Shown piece by piece: positions 62,748-64,000 of a stretch of DNA of 64,000 bases. The notes beneath the pieces were generated by a model, which saw only the letters and a list, made by a program, of their open reading frames with translations, had not been told where the DNA came from and searched no databases. Position numbers and translations under genes: made by a program. The stretch is from the NCBI RefSeq assembly GCF_016756615.1, contig NZ_AP023262.1:1116001-1180000 (forward strand), in the 5' to 3' direction. Every line of letters begins with the position of its first letter. The first letter of the stretch is position 1. This DNA is from Mesorhizobium sp. L-8-3 (GTDB taxonomy: Bacteria > Pseudomonadota > Alphaproteobacteria > Rhizobiales > Rhizobiaceae).

Positions 62748-63568
62748 CGCAGGCAGCGCAAGAGTGCATCGAACACCTTAATCAGGCGTTATCCTTGGCG
62801 TGGCAAATTGCTACCGGAGTCGAGCCTGGATCGCCGGAGAAAGTGATGAGCGAATTCTTCGAATATCCCTTCCGGATCATAGGCCCCACGCCTGACACTA
62901 TCCCAATGTCGCGCCTTGCAACGTACGTGGCGGAATTGGCCCGTTTGATGGGTTCGCAGGATGCGGTGCATTTTAGTCGGATCGAGGACAAGAGCGTTAG
63001 TATTGTAGCCTTTGCCTCGTTGGAAGAAGTACCGCTGATCTCTCCCCGCATCCGCTCAGCGGCGTCGGGCGACGTGAATGCTGACGCTGCCGCGCCCTGG
63101 AGGAAGCTCAACGAATTCCTTGCCGAAGACGGTTGGACGGCGGAAATGCCCCTACCAAATAGCGGCGAGGTCATTGCGTTCCCGGGCAAGTCAAAGACTG
63201 TCGCGATCCTGCGAGCGGTAAGCCAGCCCACGTCAGTTCAAGGTCGTCTTATCCGGATAGAGGGCGGAGGGGAACAGGTACGAGTTGGCCTTGAAATCGA
63301 TGGTGATTTGACCGCTAGGATTTCAATAGGTTCTCAGCTAGCCCAGGATCTCGCCAAACACTTTCATCGCAGTGTACGCATGAGTGGCGAAGGAAGATGG
63401 AGGCGTGAGGGGGATGGCAGGTGGAACCTCGAGCATTTGGCTGCAACGTCTTTCGAGGTGCTAGAGGACGCCACACTGGACGAAGCATTGGCTCGCCTTC
63501 GGGAAATAGTGCCGCCGGGCTCAGGCGAAGAAATTGTGCGTGCAGTCGATGAGTTGCGCAGCGCATGA
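62744..63568 (+). CDS. Hypothetical protein coupled to a PIN-domain gene
   Basis: 274 residues of no family I recognise. An alpha-helical N-terminal part (~1-75) is followed by a beta-rich centre with VQGRLIRIEGGGEQVRVGLEIDGDLTARISIG, which resembles a small barrel or RAGNYA-like strand set, and a C-terminal helix LDEALARLREIVPPGSGEEIVRAVDELRSA. Start is a TTG at 62744, overlapping the upstream gene by 4 nt; the stop overlaps the PIN gene start (ATGA). Position and coupling fit an unusually large antitoxin or regulatory partner of the PIN protein. G+C is well below that of the adjacent comM. Confidence 0.65.
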   Translation: MTQAAQECIEHLNQALSLAWQIATGVEPGSPEKVMSEFFEYPFRIIGPTPDTIPMSRLATYVAELARLMGSQDAVHFSRIEDKSVSIVAFASLEEVPLISPRIRSAASGDVNADAAAPWRKLNEFLAEDGWTAEMPLPNSGEVIAFPGKSKTVAILRAVSQPTSVQGRLIRIEGGGEQVRVGLEIDGDLTARISIGSQLAQDLAKHFHRSVRMSGEGRWRREGDGRWNLEHLAATSFEVLEDATLDEALARLREIVPPGSGEEIVRAVDELRSA

Positions 63569-64000
63569 TTGTCGTCGACACGAATTTCCTCGTCTTAATG
63601 ATCGACCCTACTAGCACGCAAGATACTAATCGGCGGTCGGATCGCGTCAGGCACTTCGTTGAAACGGTATCGAAAAGCAAAGAAGAAATAACAATCCCTG
63701 CCCCGGCTCTGGCTGAATTGGTTGCGGGAAGGGCTGACAGAGTCGAAGAGATTGTTGAGGCCGTCCGCAGTTTGAAAGTGTTCTCAGTCCAACAATTCGA
63801 CACCGTAATTGCGATCGAGACAGGCGAGCGAATCGCCTTGGCGCAAAGCCAAGTCCCCGCGGATCAACGTGTGCCAGGTTGGAAGGTCGCGATGAAGTAT
63901 GACGCAATGATAGCGGCTACCGCAATAGTCCGCGGGGCTCGAGCGATCTACACGACAGACAGGGGCTTCGAGAAATACCTGCAAGGAACTGCCGTTCTGG
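63565..64000 (+). CDS. PIN-domain protein, C-terminus past the window edge
   Basis: Frame from the ATG at 63565 to the window end (145 codons, no stop). First metal-binding Asp in MIVVDTNFLVLMID, Glu in PAPALAELVAGRAD, and the later Asp pair in KYDAMIAATAIVRGARAIYTTDRGFEKYL. This order is that of PIN nucleases. It is larger than the VapC at 2565 and has no VapB-like gene upstream, but the 274-residue gene is coupled by ATGA. Probably an RNase acting as a toxin-like effector; inferred from fold and context. Confidence 0.82.
   Translation, partial: MIVVDTNFLVLMIDPTSTQDTNRRSDRVRHFVETVSKSKEEITIPAPALAELVAGRADRVEEIVEAVRSLKVFSVQQFDTVIAIETGERIALAQSQVPADQRVPGWKVAMKYDAMIAATAIVRGARAIYTTDRGFEKYLQGTAVL

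Overview
The window looks like chromosomal DNA of an alphaproteobacterium of the order Hyphomicrobiales (Rhizobiales), most like the Mesorhizobium/Phyllobacteriaceae group. This rests on the high G+C coding sequence, a gene repertoire typical of the group (TRAP and polyamine-type ABC importers, many SDR dehydrogenases, NDUFA9-like protein, QueG, UppP, MepA, ComM, glk, dapB, gpmA), and intergenic spaces packed with several families of short palindromic repeats of the kind common in rhizobial genomes. Genus is inference; no rRNA is present. The only RNA gene seen is tRNA-Leu(CAG).

Layout. 1-3.1 kb: left-truncated amino-acid ABC importer, a divergent dimethylargininase-like hydrolase, and a VapBC toxin-antitoxin pair. 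3.1-5.2 kb: a decayed stretch with a frameshifted SMP-30/gluconolactonase remnant and hairpins. 5.2-14.8 kb: a catabolic island with a GntR regulator, a carboxymuconolactone decarboxylase-like protein, three SDRs, a beta-lactamase-fold hydrolase, a metallo-beta-lactamase-fold lactonase, a complete TRAP transporter and a 3-hydroxyisobutyrate-dehydrogenase-like enzyme. Three of its intergenic regions share the motif TTGTATG(A/T)CA, suggesting one regulon. 14.9-18.4 kb: an MFS transporter fragment carrying an in-frame repeat insertion, an amidase flanked by two halves of the same repeat family, and a triplicated palindromic element. 18.4-26.0 kb: a PotABCD-type importer operon with a polysaccharide deacetylase, SDRs and a MarR regulator.

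26.3-31.1 kb: a deoxyribose-type operon (SorC regulator, DeoC, two-domain ALDH16) with a perfect 20-bp palindrome upstream of the regulator. 31.3-35.7 kb: a ketoarginine-decarboxylase-like ThDP enzyme, a fatty acid desaturase, an NDUFA9-like protein and a YCII protein. 35.85-37.36 kb: a 1507-bp IS4-type insertion sequence sitting in a palindromic repeat, its transposase apparently needing a -1 frameshift. 37.5-48.6 kb: mostly housekeeping genes (uppP, GST, queG, an epimerase-like protein, mepA, mgsA, glk, an MsbA-like exporter, dapB, gpmA). 48.7-53.6 kb: tRNA-Leu, an RlpA-like protein, an orphan ATP-grasp enzyme and a sugar-acid lactonase/aldolase/dehydrogenase operon.

53.7-60.2 kb: a GGDEF-EAL protein, then a set pointing to polyprenyl-phosphate-sugar chemistry (polytopic GT-C-like protein, GT2 with C-terminal membrane segments, methyltransferase, small EmrE/ArnE-like flippase), followed by glutathione synthetase. 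60.3-62.3 kb: comM preceded by a decayed tandem copy of its own promoter and 5' end. 62.4-64.0 kb: a lower-G+C three-gene module of two unrecognised proteins and a PIN-domain protein cut by the window edge. This is the best candidate for an undescribed toxin-antitoxin or defence-like system.
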